DNA of 64,000 bases from Spirosoma sp. 48-14 (GCF_001898575.1 NZ_MKUD01000009.1:322422-386421), one strand, 5' to 3'; counted from the stretch's first letter, positions 10,435-19,908 are shown. The notes: generated by a model from the letters alone, not told the origin. Numbers and translations: made by a program.

Positions 10435-11244
10435 ATGGAAATTTCGTTTATCGGTGCGGGTAACCTGGCCTGGCACCTTGCTCCAGCCCTCGAAAATGCG
10501 GGCCATCACATCAATGAGGTCTATAGTCGACAGCTCCAGCATGCTCGTCAACTGGTGAGCAATCTGTATGATGCCCGTACCCACTCTGATCTGAATTTTG
10601 CCGACAGTCCATCACAACTGTTTGTTCTGGCCGTTTCAGATCAGGCGCTCGAAACGGTTTGTTCCCAGCTCGTTCTTCCCGAAAATGCCATGCTGGTTCA
10701 TACGTCCGGCGGTCAACCGCTTAAGGAGCTGGAACGCTGGATGACTATTTACAGCGACGTTCCGGTTCGGACGGGTGTTTTTTATCCCCTTCAAACATTT
10801 ACCCGGGGGCGGTCGTTCATGGCTTTTGAGGGGATTCCTTTATGCATCGAAGCCTCCGACACCACTACCGAAGAGTCGCTGGTTCAGCTAGGGCAGGATA
10901 TTAGTGATATTGTGTACATCGTTTCGTCCGAAGAGCGACTAACCCTGCACGTTTCGGCTGTGTTTGCCTGTAACTTTACCAATCACCTGATGGCACTGGC
11001 CCATGATTTAACCGTGCAGAAAGGGCTTGAGTTTGATCTGCTCAAACCACTCATTTCTGAAACAGTTCGAAAAGGATTAGGGGTCGGCAATCCAGCCGAT
11101 GTACAAACTGGCCCCGCTCGTCGGGCCGATCTGAGTACCCTCGACAAGCACTTAATGTACCTGCAATCACAACCCCGGCTTTCGGAAATTTATCAGGTAC
11201 TTACCGAAAGCATTCAACAGTATTATACAACCCATGAATCGTAA
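10435..11244 (+). CDS. Rossmann-like and DUF2520 domain protein
   Basis: About 269 residues, starting at MEISFIGAGNLAWHLAPALE, a glycine-rich dinucleotide-binding loop (GAGNLAWHL). An in-frame ATG at 10405 would place ten unlikely residues in front of it. The N-terminal half resembles NADP-binding domains of F420-dependent NADP reductase or pyrroline-5-carboxylate reductase. The C-terminal half (SSEERLTLHVSAVFACNFTNHL ... PARRADLSTLDKHL) matches the DUF2520 type. The biochemical role of this family is not firmly established. It overlaps the next gene by 11 bp, so the two are translationally coupled. Confidence 0.88.
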   Translation: MEISFIGAGNLAWHLAPALENAGHHINEVYSRQLQHARQLVSNLYDARTHSDLNFADSPSQLFVLAVSDQALETVCSQLVLPENAMLVHTSGGQPLKELERWMTIYSDVPVRTGVFYPLQTFTRGRSFMAFEGIPLCIEASDTTTEESLVQLGQDISDIVYIVSSEERLTLHVSAVFACNFTNHLMALAHDLTVQKGLEFDLLKPLISETVRKGLGVGNPADVQTGPARRADLSTLDKHLMYLQSQPRLSEIYQVLTESIQQYYTTHES

Positions 11245-12259
11245 GCACTTCATTTTATTCATTACGTTACTGACTCCCTTGTACAGCATCGCTCAATGGC
11301 AGCCTCAATCGGTGGGTACTGATGCTAGTTTCCGGGCGGTTAGTGCAGCCAATGCCGAGGTCGTCTGGATCGGTGGCACCAAAGGCACCTTTGTTCGAAC
11401 GGCCGATGGCGGCCGAACTTGGCAAACAGGTACAGTTCCCGATGCTCAAACCTGTGATTTCCGGGATGTACACGCGGTGGATGCCCAAACAGCTTACTTC
11501 ATGAGTGCCGGACCCGCCGAAAATGGCCAGGCCTGTATCTATAAAACCACCGATGCCGGGCAAACCTGGGCGTTACTTTATAAAACAGACCAGAAGGGTA
11601 TCTTCTTCGATGGCATCGACTTCTGGGATAACCAGCACGGTATCGTGTTCAGCGATCCCATTGACGGGCGTTGGGCTATTCTGACAACCGACGATGGAGG
11701 TAAAACCTGGCAAGCCGTTCCGCCAGCAGCATTACCGCTCATGCAGCCCAACGAAGCTGCGTTTGCCGCCAGTGGTACCAGCCTGGTTGTTGAAGGCAAA
11801 CGAAATGTCTGGATTGCGTCGGGTGGTGGTTTGGCCGGACGTGTTTTCCACTCCCGCGATCGGGGGAAAACCTGGACCGTCAGCAATACGCCGTTGCCAG
11901 GTGGTGAAGCAACCGGCCTGTTTGGCATGCGATTTTTCAGCGATAAAGTGGGTGTGGTTGTCGGCGGTAACTATAAACAGGAAAGTCAGCCTGGCCCGAA
12001 CGTGGCCATCAGCCGCGATGGTGGTCAAACCTGGCAGACTGTTGCACAGACCGATCCAGCAGGATTGAAAGAGGCCGTTGCGCTGCTCCCCGGCGATCGA
12101 CTGCTAACAATTGGCCCATCGGGCACCAGCTTATCAGCCGATCAGGGTCAGACCTGGCAAAAGCTCGACACCGAAGGGTTTCATTCTATGGCCTGTGTAA
12201 AAGGTACCTGCTATGCCGTTGGAGCGAAGGGGAAAGTCAGCAAACAGGTCTTTAAATAG
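11234..12259 (+). CDS. Secreted BNR/YCF48-like repeat protein
   Basis: 341 residues with a signal peptide (about residues 1-20, ending near SIAQ). The protein has repeated Asp-box/BNR-like motifs: RTADGGRTWQ, KTTDAGQTWA, TTDDGGKTWQ, SRDRGKTWT, SRDGGQTWQ and SADQGQTWQ. These give a beta-propeller like the YCF48/HCF136 photosystem assembly factors and sialidase-like propellers. In Bacteroidota such proteins are common, exported and mostly uncharacterised, so no substrate is claimed. Its start overlaps the end of the DUF2520 gene. The unit ends at the long hairpin at 12270-12332. Confidence 0.85.
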   Translation: MNRKHFILFITLLTPLYSIAQWQPQSVGTDASFRAVSAANAEVVWIGGTKGTFVRTADGGRTWQTGTVPDAQTCDFRDVHAVDAQTAYFMSAGPAENGQACIYKTTDAGQTWALLYKTDQKGIFFDGIDFWDNQHGIVFSDPIDGRWAILTTDDGGKTWQAVPPAALPLMQPNEAAFAASGTSLVVEGKRNVWIASGGGLAGRVFHSRDRGKTWTVSNTPLPGGEATGLFGMRFFSDKVGVVVGGNYKQESQPGPNVAISRDGGQTWQTVAQTDPAGLKEAVALLPGDRLLTIGPSGTSLSADQGQTWQKLDTEGFHSMACVKGTCYAVGAKGKVSKQVFK

Positions 12260-12269
12260 ACTGAAGTGA

Positions 12270-12332
12270 TTCAATACTATACTAAAATGGCTCGACACAA
12301 ACTATGTCGAGCCATTTTAGTACAGTATTGAA
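12270..12332. terminator. Bidirectional terminator-like hairpin, 28-bp stem
   Basis: The arms 12270-12297 and 12305-12332 are complementary with a single mismatch (a G-U pair in RNA) and a 7-nt loop. It lies between two convergent genes, the BNR protein and ilvC. It can serve as a terminator for both, and it also resembles the long inverted repeats seen at other junctions here. Confidence 0.8.
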
Positions 12333-12338
12333 CTACGT

Positions 12339-13382
12339 CTAGCTCCGTTCTGGGCGTAGTGAACGTACAGCAGCACCAGCCTGCCACATTTCCGATTCAC
12401 GTAGTTCGGCCAGTTCTACTTCAAGTTTTTCGCGGTAGTCGGGCTGCGAATTGCGCGTGATGCTGATTTCGGCCTGCTCCTGCGATTTTACTGAGTTGTA
12501 TAGTTGTTCGAACACAGGTTTGGTCGCATCGCGGAAGGGCTTCCACCAGTCGAGGGCACCGCGCTGGGCTGTGGTCGAGCAGTTGGCGTACATCCAGTCC
12601 ATACCGTTTTCGGCTACCAGTGGCATCAGCGATTGGGTCAGTTCTTCAACCGTTTCGTTGAACGCTTCAGAAGGGCTGTGTCCGTTAGCGCGCAATACTT
12701 CATACTGAGCGGCAAAAATACCCTGAATAGCGCCCATCAGCGTACCACGTTCACCAGTCAGGTCGGAGGTTACTTCTTTGTAGAAATCGGTTTCGAACAG
12801 ATAGCCTGACCCAACACCGATACCCATAGCGATGGCTTTGGTACGAGCATTGCCCGATGCATCCTGATACACAGCAAACGACGAGTTCAGTCCTTTGCCT
12901 TCTACAAACAAACGACGCAGTGAGGTACCCGATCCTTTTGGAGCAACCAGGAATACATCAACGTCGGCAGGTGGAACGATGCCGGTTTTCTCTTTGTAAG
13001 TTACGCCGAAGCCGTGCGAGAAATACAGTGATTTACCAGGAACCAGGTATTTTTTTACGGTTGGCCAGAGTTCGATCTGAGCAGCATCGGAAAGCAGGAA
13101 GCAGATGATGGTGCCTTTTTCAAGAGCTTCTTCGATTTCAAACAGTGTTTCGCCGGGAACCCAGCCATCCGCTACGGCTTTGTCGTAGGTTTTGCCTTTC
13201 CGCTGACCAACAATTACGTTGAAACCATTGTCGCGCATGTTGAGCGACTGACCTGGGCCTTGTACGCCATAGCCAATCACGGCGATCACTTCATTTGCCA
13301 GCACCTCGCGGGCTTTTTCCAGCGGGAACTCTTCACGAGTCACTACTTGCTCCTCAACTCCTCCGAAATTAATCGTTGCCAT
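12339..13382 (-). CDS. ilvC: Ketol-acid reductoisomerase
   Basis: 347 residues, class I (short) KARI. It converts acetolactate or acetohydroxybutyrate to the dihydroxy acids using NADPH and Mg2+. The nucleotide loop is GYGVQGPGQSLNMRDNG, a Pro-containing variant common in Bacteroidota. Metal-binding acidic residues are in SDLTGERGTLMG and in the C-terminal knotted domain (ETVEELTQSLMPLV). It is the last gene of the leftward ilvDBNC operon, with about 75 bp to ilvN. Confidence 0.97.
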   Translation of the reverse strand: MATINFGGVEEQVVTREEFPLEKAREVLANEVIAVIGYGVQGPGQSLNMRDNGFNVIVGQRKGKTYDKAVADGWVPGETLFEIEEALEKGTIICFLLSDAAQIELWPTVKKYLVPGKSLYFSHGFGVTYKEKTGIVPPADVDVFLVAPKGSGTSLRRLFVEGKGLNSSFAVYQDASGNARTKAIAMGIGVGSGYLFETDFYKEVTSDLTGERGTLMGAIQGIFAAQYEVLRANGHSPSEAFNETVEELTQSLMPLVAENGMDWMYANCSTTAQRGALDWWKPFRDATKPVFEQLYNSVKSQEQAEISITRNSQPDYREKLEVELAELRESEMWQAGAAVRSLRPERS

Positions 13383-13457
13383 TGTTTAATTGGTTTTGTA
13401 CTCTGATTTGGGGGTTACTACTTGGTTAGTGTCATGCCTGAACCGGAATGACTTTGT

Positions 13458-13991
13458 TTACATATAATACGCCCAGTCGGCTTCGGGAAGGTACTCAACG
13501 AGCCCTTTCTCGGTTTTGCCGACGGCTACGCGACCTGAGCGAACAAACTCCAGAATTTCGTGTCGTTTGATGTAATTGAAAAAGTCAAAAATCTCGGTAT
13601 CGTTTCCTGTCTTTTCGATTACCACATAATCTAAGCCCCAGTAAACGACCCAGGCCTTATATTGCTGGTTAATGGTTTCAACATCGAGGGGTTTGCTACC
13701 CAGTCCGGTTGATACTTTAAACAGGGCAATTTCATTGTAAACGATCTCATCGTTGAGATAACCAAATACGGCCAGCACTTCAACGATCTTACGAATCTGC
13801 CGGACGAGTTTTTCGACCTCCTCACGGGATTCGTGTTTGATGACGATGGTAAAACGCGATACGCCTTTGCGCTCCGTTTCAGACACGGTCAGGCTTTCGA
13901 TATTGATCCGGCGACGGGTAAAAATGATCGTGATGCGATTGAGCAGCCCGATGGTATTTTCCGTAAATATGCAGATGGTGTATGTTGTCAT
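13458..13991 (-). CDS. ilvN: Acetolactate synthase small (regulatory) subunit
   Basis: 177 residues. The N-terminal ACT domain (YTICIFTENTIGLLNRITIIFTRRRINIESLTVSETE) is the valine-binding feedback-inhibition domain of the family. The C-terminal half resembles the second IlvN/IlvH domain. It lies between ilvB and ilvC in the same orientation. The 70-bp ilvB-ilvN gap is almost filled by a stable inverted repeat, which could tune how much IlvN is made relative to IlvB. Confidence 0.96.
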   Translation of the reverse strand: MTTYTICIFTENTIGLLNRITIIFTRRRINIESLTVSETERKGVSRFTIVIKHESREEVEKLVRQIRKIVEVLAVFGYLNDEIVYNEIALFKVSTGLGSKPLDVETINQQYKAWVVYWGLDYVVIEKTGNDTEIFDFFNYIKRHEILEFVRSGRVAVGKTEKGLVEYLPEADWAYYM

Positions 13992-13996
13992 CGTTT

Positions 13997-14060
13997 GTGG
14001 TGTCGGATTCTCAAACCCGACACGGTTTTAAGTGTATCGGGTTTGAGAACCCGACACCAC
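13997..14060. repeat. Inverted repeat inside the ilv operon
   Basis: The arms 13997-14023 and 14034-14060 are complementary apart from two mismatches. Each arm also has an internal palindrome (CGGGTTTGAGAACCCG), so the element is nested. It fills the gap between the ilvB stop and the ilvN start within an operon, without a T-run. It is more likely a dispersed intergenic palindrome or mRNA-stability hairpin than a terminator. Confidence 0.75.
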
Positions 14061-14061
14061 G

Positions 14062-15807
14062 TTATTTCAATCTGATTTGCGCGACACTGGCACCTGCGGG
14101 CACCATCGGGAATACGTTCTCTTCTTTTTCGACGATAACTTCCAGCAGATAAGGGCCATCGGAATTCAGCAGGTTATCGAGCGAGTCGGATAAACTTTCC
14201 CGTTCGTTACAGGTATGGCCAGCCATTCCGAATCCTTTGGCGATGGTCACGAAATCAGGATTTTGTAACTCGACAAACGAATACCGGCGCTCGTGAAACA
14301 ACTGCTGCCACTGACGGACCATGCCCAGGAAGTTGTTGTTCAGTATGATGGCTTTTACAGGCTGCTTGTTCTGAACGATAGTACCCAGTTCCTGCAGCGT
14401 CATCTGGAAACAGCCATCACCGATGATCGCTACCACCTGGCGATCGGGAGCACCGACCTGCGCTCCAAAGGCAGCCGGGAGCGCAAAGCCCATGGTACCC
14501 ATACCCCCCGATGTAACCAGACTGTTAGGCCGACGGAATTGATAATAGCGGGAAGCCATCATCTGATGCTGACCTACATCGGTGACCAGAATCGACTCGC
14601 CCTTCGTTTTTTTGGAAAGCAGGTCAATCACTTCCGCCATTTTGATTTTACCCGTCTGGCTCGTCAGTTCAGGTACGGTTATGGTTTCTTTTTCGATCGC
14701 ATCATATTTCCTGAACTCGTTCCGCCAGACCGTATGGTCATTTGGATTGACCAGCGGAATCAGCGCTTTCAGCACTTCTTTCGCATCACCAACAACCGGG
14801 GCATCGGCACGAATAATTTTGTCGATTTCGGCCGGATCGATTTCGATATGAACAACCTTCGCCTGTTTGATATACTTGCTGGCATCACCCGTTACGCGGT
14901 CGTCGAAACGCATACCGATGGCAATAATCACATCGGCCTGATCGGTCATCACATTCGGACCGTAATTGCCATGCATACCCAGCCAGCCTACATACAGTGG
15001 ATGAGCCGTCGAGATCGTTGATTGGCCTAGTAAGGTGGTAGCGACTGGAATCCCCGTTTTTTCAACAAATTCCCGAAGCTCATCTTCGGCTTTGGCAATC
15101 TGAACACCGTGACCGACCAGAATATAAGGCTTCTTCGCACTATTGATCAGTTTAGCAGCAGCTTCTACCTGTTCCTGCTTCGGTACACGACGGGGTTTGT
15201 AGCTAATGATGCTCTGACAACGCTCATAGGCAAAGGGCTTCGTCATCAATTCCAGTTGTGCACTTTTGGTAATATCGATCAGGACGGGGCCGGGGCGACC
15301 GGACTGAGCAATGTAAAATGCTTTTGAAATAACCTCAGGAACTTCATCGGCGCTGGTGATCTGGTAATTCCATTTGGTAATAGGCATGGTTACACCCATC
15401 ACGTCGGCTTCCTGGAATGCATCAGTACCCAGCAGCTTTTTGGCTACCTGCCCTACCACACAGACCAGCGGGGTTGAATCGATCAGCGCATCGGCAATGG
15501 CCGTAACCAGATTGGTTGCTCCGGGGCCAGAGGTTACCAGACAAACCCCCGCCCGACCCGTTACGCGAGCATACCCTTCGGCAGCATGACCAGCTCCCTG
15601 TTCATGACGAACCAGAATATGGTTAATACGCTCCTGAAAATCGTATAAGGCATCATAAACGGGCATAATGGCCCCGCCAGGATAACCGAAAATTGTATCG
15701 ACACCCTCTGCCACAAGTGCCTGCATGAGGGCATGCGAACCGTTGATGTAGGTAGGAGCCGGGGCAGTTTCAATGGCTTCCGGCATAACGTTGGCGATAG
15801 CTTCCAT
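14062..15807 (-). CDS. ilvB: Acetolactate synthase large (catalytic) subunit
   Basis: 581 residues, a thiamine-diphosphate enzyme that condenses two pyruvates, or pyruvate with 2-oxobutyrate. Motifs in order: FGYPGGAIMPVYDALYD with the catalytic Glu in VRHEQGAGHAAEGYAR, a central FAD-binding-type domain (GMRFDDRVTGDASKYI), and the TPP motif GDGCFQMTLQELGT...NNN near the C-terminus. The start at 15807 gives a short Ala/Pro-rich leader before the conserved region. It follows ilvD by about 80 bp. Confidence 0.97.
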   Translation of the reverse strand: MEAIANVMPEAIETAPAPTYINGSHALMQALVAEGVDTIFGYPGGAIMPVYDALYDFQERINHILVRHEQGAGHAAEGYARVTGRAGVCLVTSGPGATNLVTAIADALIDSTPLVCVVGQVAKKLLGTDAFQEADVMGVTMPITKWNYQITSADEVPEVISKAFYIAQSGRPGPVLIDITKSAQLELMTKPFAYERCQSIISYKPRRVPKQEQVEAAAKLINSAKKPYILVGHGVQIAKAEDELREFVEKTGIPVATTLLGQSTISTAHPLYVGWLGMHGNYGPNVMTDQADVIIAIGMRFDDRVTGDASKYIKQAKVVHIEIDPAEIDKIIRADAPVVGDAKEVLKALIPLVNPNDHTVWRNEFRKYDAIEKETITVPELTSQTGKIKMAEVIDLLSKKTKGESILVTDVGQHQMMASRYYQFRRPNSLVTSGGMGTMGFALPAAFGAQVGAPDRQVVAIIGDGCFQMTLQELGTIVQNKQPVKAIILNNNFLGMVRQWQQLFHERRYSFVELQNPDFVTIAKGFGMAGHTCNERESLSDSLDNLLNSDGPYLLEVIVEKEENVFPMVPAGASVAQIRLK

Positions 15808-15886
15808 GATGCTTGTAGCGGTTTTAAGGTCGTATTCAGTTTGTTGTATTGACTCGTTATGCTATTTAGCGAGGGAACGATTTCAG

Positions 15887-17587
15887 CTACGCTTCATCGG
15901 TTACGCATCCCTCACTAGCTGATTTTACGTTTCGAATGTATTTGCCCAGGACGCCTTTAGTGAATCGTGGAGCGGGTTGTTTCCATTCACTCTTCCGATA
16001 CGCCATTTCTTCGTCCGAGATATGCAAAATGATTTCGCGTGTGGTTGCATCGATGGTAATACGATCACCGTCTTTAACAAGGGCAATCGGGCCACCTTCA
16101 TACGCTTCGGGCGTTACGTGACCAACCACGAATCCGTGGGTGCCGCCTGAGAAGCGGCCGTCAGTGATCAGGGCTACTTTATCGCCAAGACCAGCGCCCA
16201 TAATAGCCGAGGTGGGTTTCAGCATTTCGCTCATACCAGGGCCACCTTTAGGGCCTGCGTTCCGAATCACGATTACCTGACCCGGTAGAATTTGGCCTTT
16301 CGATAGCGCTTCAATTACCTCACTCTCGTGTTCGCAAACCTTCGCAGGCCCTTCAAATTTTAACCCTTCCTTTCCTGTAATCTTAGCGACACCTCCCGTT
16401 GGGGCGAGGTTACCGCGCAAAATCTGAATATGTCCGGTTGGCTTGATAGGCTGGTTTAGCGGGAATACAATCTTTTGCGTTTCGAAATTCAGATCAGCGG
16501 CATCTTCCAGATTTTCAGCTACCGTTTTTCCGGTTACAGTCAGGCAATCGCCGTGGATATAGCCGTTCTGATACAAGTATTTCATGACGGCCGGAACGCC
16601 CCCAATAGCGAGCATATCCTCCATATAGTACTTGCCACTTGGCTTCAGATCAGCAATTAAGGGTGTCCGGTCGCTAATCGCCTGAATTTCGTCGAGGGTC
16701 AGTTCGATACCGGCTGCTCGTGCAATAGCCAGGTAATGCAGAACCGCATTGGTAGAACCGCCCAGAGCCATTACAATCGTTAGGGCGTTTTCGAGCGATT
16801 TGCGGGTAATGATCTCTTGCGGTGTGATGTTCCGTTCGAGTAATAGCCGCATGGCAGCCCCGATTTTTTTACACTCTTCCTGTTTGCCTTCGTGAGTAGC
16901 TGGATACGTACTGCTAAACGGTAGGCTTAGTCCCATCGCTTCGATACTGCTAGCCATAGTATTGGCGGTGTACATACCACCACAGGCACCAGCACCCGGA
17001 ATCGAGTTTTTGATAACGCCTTCGTAATCTTCGTCGGAAATGTTACCTGCGTATTTTTTACCCAGCGCTTCGAAGGCCGACACAATATCCAGTTTCTGAC
17101 CTTTATAATGGCCCGAACGAATGGTGCCCCCATAAACCATAATACCAGGTCGATCGAGCCTGGCCATGGCCATTATGGCACCCGGCATATTTTTGTCGCA
17201 GCCTACTACCGTTACTACACCATCATACCACTGTGCGGCTACTACCGATTCAATGGAATCGGCAATAAGGTCGCGGCTGGGCAGTGAATACCGCATGCCG
17301 TCGTTACCGTTGGTCATGCCATCCGATACACCGATTGTATTGAAAATAAGACCTACCAGCCCATTCGCCTGAATCCCCTGCTTAACGTACACCGAAAGGC
17401 CGTTCAGGTGCATATTGCAGGTGTTGCCTTCATAGCCCGTACTGGCAATGCCAATCTGAGGCTTTTGCATATCGTCTTCCGTAAGGCCTACTCCATAGAG
17501 CATGGCTTTGGCGGCTGGGTTACTAATTTCCTGGGTAAGGGTACGACTAAAGCGATTTAGTTCAGTAGGAGTCGATTCGGTAAGCAT
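15887..17587 (-). CDS. ilvD: Dihydroxy-acid dehydratase
   Basis: About 566 residues; Fe-S dehydratase of the IlvD/Edd family, the common last-but-one step for valine and isoleucine. Cluster cysteines are in [19 protein letters not shown] and [15 protein letters not shown]. The C-terminal domain carries [16 protein letters not shown]. The ATG at 17587 is preferred over the TTG at 17596. First gene of the ilvDBNC operon. A perfect 12-bp palindrome, shared with the leuA leader region, begins 12 bp upstream of this start. Confidence 0.97.
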   Translation of the reverse strand: MLTESTPTELNRFSRTLTQEISNPAAKAMLYGVGLTEDDMQKPQIGIASTGYEGNTCNMHLNGLSVYVKQGIQANGLVGLIFNTIGVSDGMTNGNDGMRYSLPSRDLIADSIESVVAAQWYDGVVTVVGCDKNMPGAIMAMARLDRPGIMVYGGTIRSGHYKGQKLDIVSAFEALGKKYAGNISDEDYEGVIKNSIPGAGACGGMYTANTMASSIEAMGLSLPFSSTYPATHEGKQEECKKIGAAMRLLLERNITPQEIITRKSLENALTIVMALGGSTNAVLHYLAIARAAGIELTLDEIQAISDRTPLIADLKPSGKYYMEDMLAIGGVPAVMKYLYQNGYIHGDCLTVTGKTVAENLEDAADLNFETQKIVFPLNQPIKPTGHIQILRGNLAPTGGVAKITGKEGLKFEGPAKVCEHESEVIEALSKGQILPGQVIVIRNAGPKGGPGMSEMLKPTSAIMGAGLGDKVALITDGRFSGGTHGFVVGHVTPEAYEGGPIALVKDGDRITIDATTREIILHISDEEMAYRKSEWKQPAPRFTKGVLGKYIRNVKSASEGCVTDEA

Positions 17588-17599
17588 ATTTTGCAATTA

Positions 17600-17629
17600 G
17601 CGAAATTTCGCTGCTGGTGTAATAACGCT
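17600..17629 (-). promoter_or_regulatory. Branched-chain regulatory element, ilvD copy
   Basis: Read on the minus strand, these 30 nt match the element at 63769-63798 upstream of leuA at 25 of 30 positions, with no gaps. Its distal end, next to ilvD, is the perfect palindrome GCGAAATTTCGC; the other end begins AGCGT. It lies 12 bp before the ilvD ATG and downstream of a TAATTTTT sequence that could be a weak -7 box. An operator for a shared repressor or a 5'-UTR element is inferred. Confidence 0.75.
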
Positions 17630-17675
17630 GTAAAGAAAAATTATGTTTTTCGAAAAGGCAAGAAAAAAATGATTA

Positions 17676-17708
17676 TTTGTCGGTTAAAATACGTGAGTAT
17701 TACTTTTG
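17676..17708 (+). promoter_or_regulatory. murQ promoter (TTTG - N21 - TACTTTTG)
   Basis: TTTG at 17676-17679 and TACTTTTG at 17701-17708 match the Bacteroidota -33 and -7 elements with 21 bp between them. The -7 box ends only 4 bp before the murQ ATG at 17713, so transcription should start at or next to the start codon and give a leaderless or nearly leaderless mRNA. Confidence 0.65.
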
Positions 17709-17712
17709 GGGT

Positions 17713-18513
17713 ATGACAACAGAAAGCACATCGCATTACGATCATCTGGAGCAGATGTCGGTTCACGACTTGCTCGTTACAATAAATAAGGAAGATCAAA
17801 CGGTTCCGCTAGCCGTGGAGAAGGCTATTCCGCAGATTGAAGCGCTGGTAAATGAAACGGCTAAACGTATGAAAGAAGGCGGACGGCTCTTTTATATTGG
17901 AGCAGGTACGAGTGGCCGTCTGGGCATCGTCGATGCGTCGGAGTGCCCTCCCACCTATGGAGTTCCACACGATTTAGTCATTGGTCTTATTGCTGGAGGG
18001 GATGGTGCCATTCGGAAAGCTGTAGAATTTGCTGAAGATGATCCCGAGCAAGCCTGGAAAGACATGGCTCCCTATCATCCTGACTCCCTGGATACCGTTA
18101 TCGGGATTGCCGCTTCAGGTAGAACGCCCTATGTAATCGGTGGCCTGGAGGAAGCCCGGAAAGCTGGCCTACTAACCGGGTGTATTGTTTGTAATGAAGG
18201 ATCGGCTGTAGCCAAAGCGGCCGAATATCCGGTTGAAGTGGTTGTAGGCCCCGAGTTTGTGACGGGCAGCACACGTATGAAAGCGGGAACAGCCCAGAAA
18301 TTGGTTCTGAACATGCTTTCGACGTCGGTTATGATACGTTTGGGCCGGGTGAAAGGCAACAAAATGGTCGATATGCAATTGTCGAATATTAAGTTGCAGG
18401 ACCGGGCCGCTCGTATGGTCATGGACGAGTTGAGCGTCGACCGTGAAAAAGCAGAAGCATTATTAGCACAATTTGGCAATGTCCGGGGGGCCATCGAAGG
18501 CTATATACAATAA
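17713..18513 (+). CDS. murQ: N-acetylmuramic acid 6-phosphate etherase
   Basis: About 266 residues; SIS-domain etherase that cleaves the lactyl ether of MurNAc-6-phosphate in peptidoglycan recycling. Conserved segments are LFYIGAGTSGRLGIVDASECPPTYG, with the catalytic Glu in SECPPT, GIAASGRTPYVIGGL, and TGSTRMKAGTAQKLVLNMLST. The start at 17713 (MTTESTSHYDHLEQMS) fits the family; the upstream TTG at 17677 lies inside the promoter. No murNAc kinase or transporter gene is adjacent. It is divergent from ilvD. Confidence 0.96.
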   Translation: MTTESTSHYDHLEQMSVHDLLVTINKEDQTVPLAVEKAIPQIEALVNETAKRMKEGGRLFYIGAGTSGRLGIVDASECPPTYGVPHDLVIGLIAGGDGAIRKAVEFAEDDPEQAWKDMAPYHPDSLDTVIGIAASGRTPYVIGGLEEARKAGLLTGCIVCNEGSAVAKAAEYPVEVVVGPEFVTGSTRMKAGTAQKLVLNMLSTSVMIRLGRVKGNKMVDMQLSNIKLQDRAARMVMDELSVDREKAEALLAQFGNVRGAIEGYIQ

Positions 18514-18532
18514 GCAGCTTATACAATGACCT

Positions 18533-18612
18533 TTTGTATGACCCCGATGGGCTCAAACGTTTATAGCCGACATAGTTTCTATAGACATTTGACCCCATCG
18601 GGGTCATACAAA
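18533..18612. repeat. Intergenic inverted repeat, about 34-bp arms
   Basis: The arms 18533-18566 and 18579-18612 are complementary with three mismatches, including an uninterrupted 19-bp outer stem (TTTGTATGACCCCGATGGG). It lies between the convergent murQ and GntR genes and could terminate both. The motif GACCCCATCGGGGTC inside looks like a dispersed palindromic family. Confidence 0.78.
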
Positions 18613-18646
18613 TTCCATTGTCGAATGAAACTCAATTTGTTCGTTG

Positions 18647-19663
18647 CTATAGTGATTTTCGTACGATCAAACGGAAGGGATTTTCAATATGCTCCTGACT
18701 ACCATTCAATATAAGTTGCGCGGCTGATCGCCCCATCTGAGCAAAATCAGTTGAGATTACCGTGATGCCTTCCAGAAGAAACTCTTTAAGGGGGGTGTCA
18801 TTATAGGAAAGTATCCCTACTTCCTGCCCGATGCCATAGGCCGTTTGTTTTATCTTCTTAATCAGTTCGACCAAATCTTCCTCCATTAAATTAATATAGG
18901 CCTGCTGAGATAGGATAGGCTCCTGCTGAATATCATGAATAACCCTGGTTTGGAACCCATATTCATAACAGAATTTATAGTAGCCGTTCAGTATGGCCTT
19001 GGGGTGATAGGTGTAGGAGGGCACAAGAATACTGATGGTTCTGTATTTCCTCAATAAAGGCAACGCTTCAATCAACGCCTGGTAGAGGTCTTTTTCGAAG
19101 TTCTGAAATACAGCCGCATAGTTGCCGGTTATGCCGTCGAGCAGTTTGTCAAGAATTACCAGTTTATGTTTGGGTAAACTGTTGATTAGCTCAGCAGCCT
19201 TCTCCTCCCCGTCGAAAAAATGGCCGATGATAACATAATGCGTATGATTATGGGCCTGACGCTGAATCAAATCCCGGAACAGTCGAAAATCATTGTTATA
19301 AATAAAGAAATCAATCGCTACAGTATCGCCCAGCATCTCGACAAAAGAGTCGTAGATGATTTTTTTATGGGCGCTTAACTTATTGAATAACAGGAATATT
19401 TTCAGGTTATTTCCTGTTGGCGTATAGTTAATGTAAAAGCCCTTGCCTTTTACACCGCCAATAATCTCTTTCTCTTTCAGTAGTTCATACGCTCGCTCAA
19501 TGGTGCCCTTCGACACGTCGAATGAGGCACATAGCTCATGAATCGACGGCAGTTTATCGCCCGGTAGAATATCCCGATTTTCAATACCTTCTACGATTGA
19601 GTTATAAATCTGCTGGTATTTGGGGGTATTCGAATAGTCGTTGATTTTAATGTGATCGATCAT
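18647..19663 (-). CDS. GntR-family regulator with sugar-binding domain
   Basis: About 338 residues from the preferred ATG at 19663 (MIDHIKINDYSNTPKYQQI); upstream in-frame Mets add a less likely leader. The N-terminal GntR winged helix is YQQIYNSIVEGIENRDILPGDKLPSIHELCASFDVSKGTIERAYELLKEKEII. The C-terminal part resembles a LacI/periplasmic-binding-protein fold (ISILVPSYTYHPKAILNGYYKFCYEYGF, YGIGQEVGILSYNDTPLKEFL). It is divergent from susC, so it probably controls the sugar island in response to a sugar or sugar derivative (inferred from position). Confidence 0.9.
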   Translation of the reverse strand: MIDHIKINDYSNTPKYQQIYNSIVEGIENRDILPGDKLPSIHELCASFDVSKGTIERAYELLKEKEIIGGVKGKGFYINYTPTGNNLKIFLLFNKLSAHKKIIYDSFVEMLGDTVAIDFFIYNNDFRLFRDLIQRQAHNHTHYVIIGHFFDGEEKAAELINSLPKHKLVILDKLLDGITGNYAAVFQNFEKDLYQALIEALPLLRKYRTISILVPSYTYHPKAILNGYYKFCYEYGFQTRVIHDIQQEPILSQQAYINLMEEDLVELIKKIKQTAYGIGQEVGILSYNDTPLKEFLLEGITVISTDFAQMGRSAAQLILNGSQEHIENPFRLIVRKSL

Positions 19664-19908
19664 CTCTGATGTCAAATGTCCAGACAGCATCACTGCAGAC
19701 TTGCTTTTAGGGATGTATAGTAAAGGCAAGTATCTACTAAAAAGCACGAATACCGCCTGATATATTGAAAATTCTTAAAATCTTAATCAAATAATACTAA
19801 AACTGGGAAGGTATAGGAAAGTTGCCCCTACATGTTTATCAATATTTGAGTATTCGCTTATGTTTTTTCTATATCTATTTCTGGTAACCCTATTCGATCT
19901 AAACCTCC

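Noticed and set aside
14293..15021. 242-codon open frame antisense to ilvB
   Set aside because: The ilvB reading frame carries all catalytic motifs; the antisense translation shows no known motif and is typical of shadow frames.
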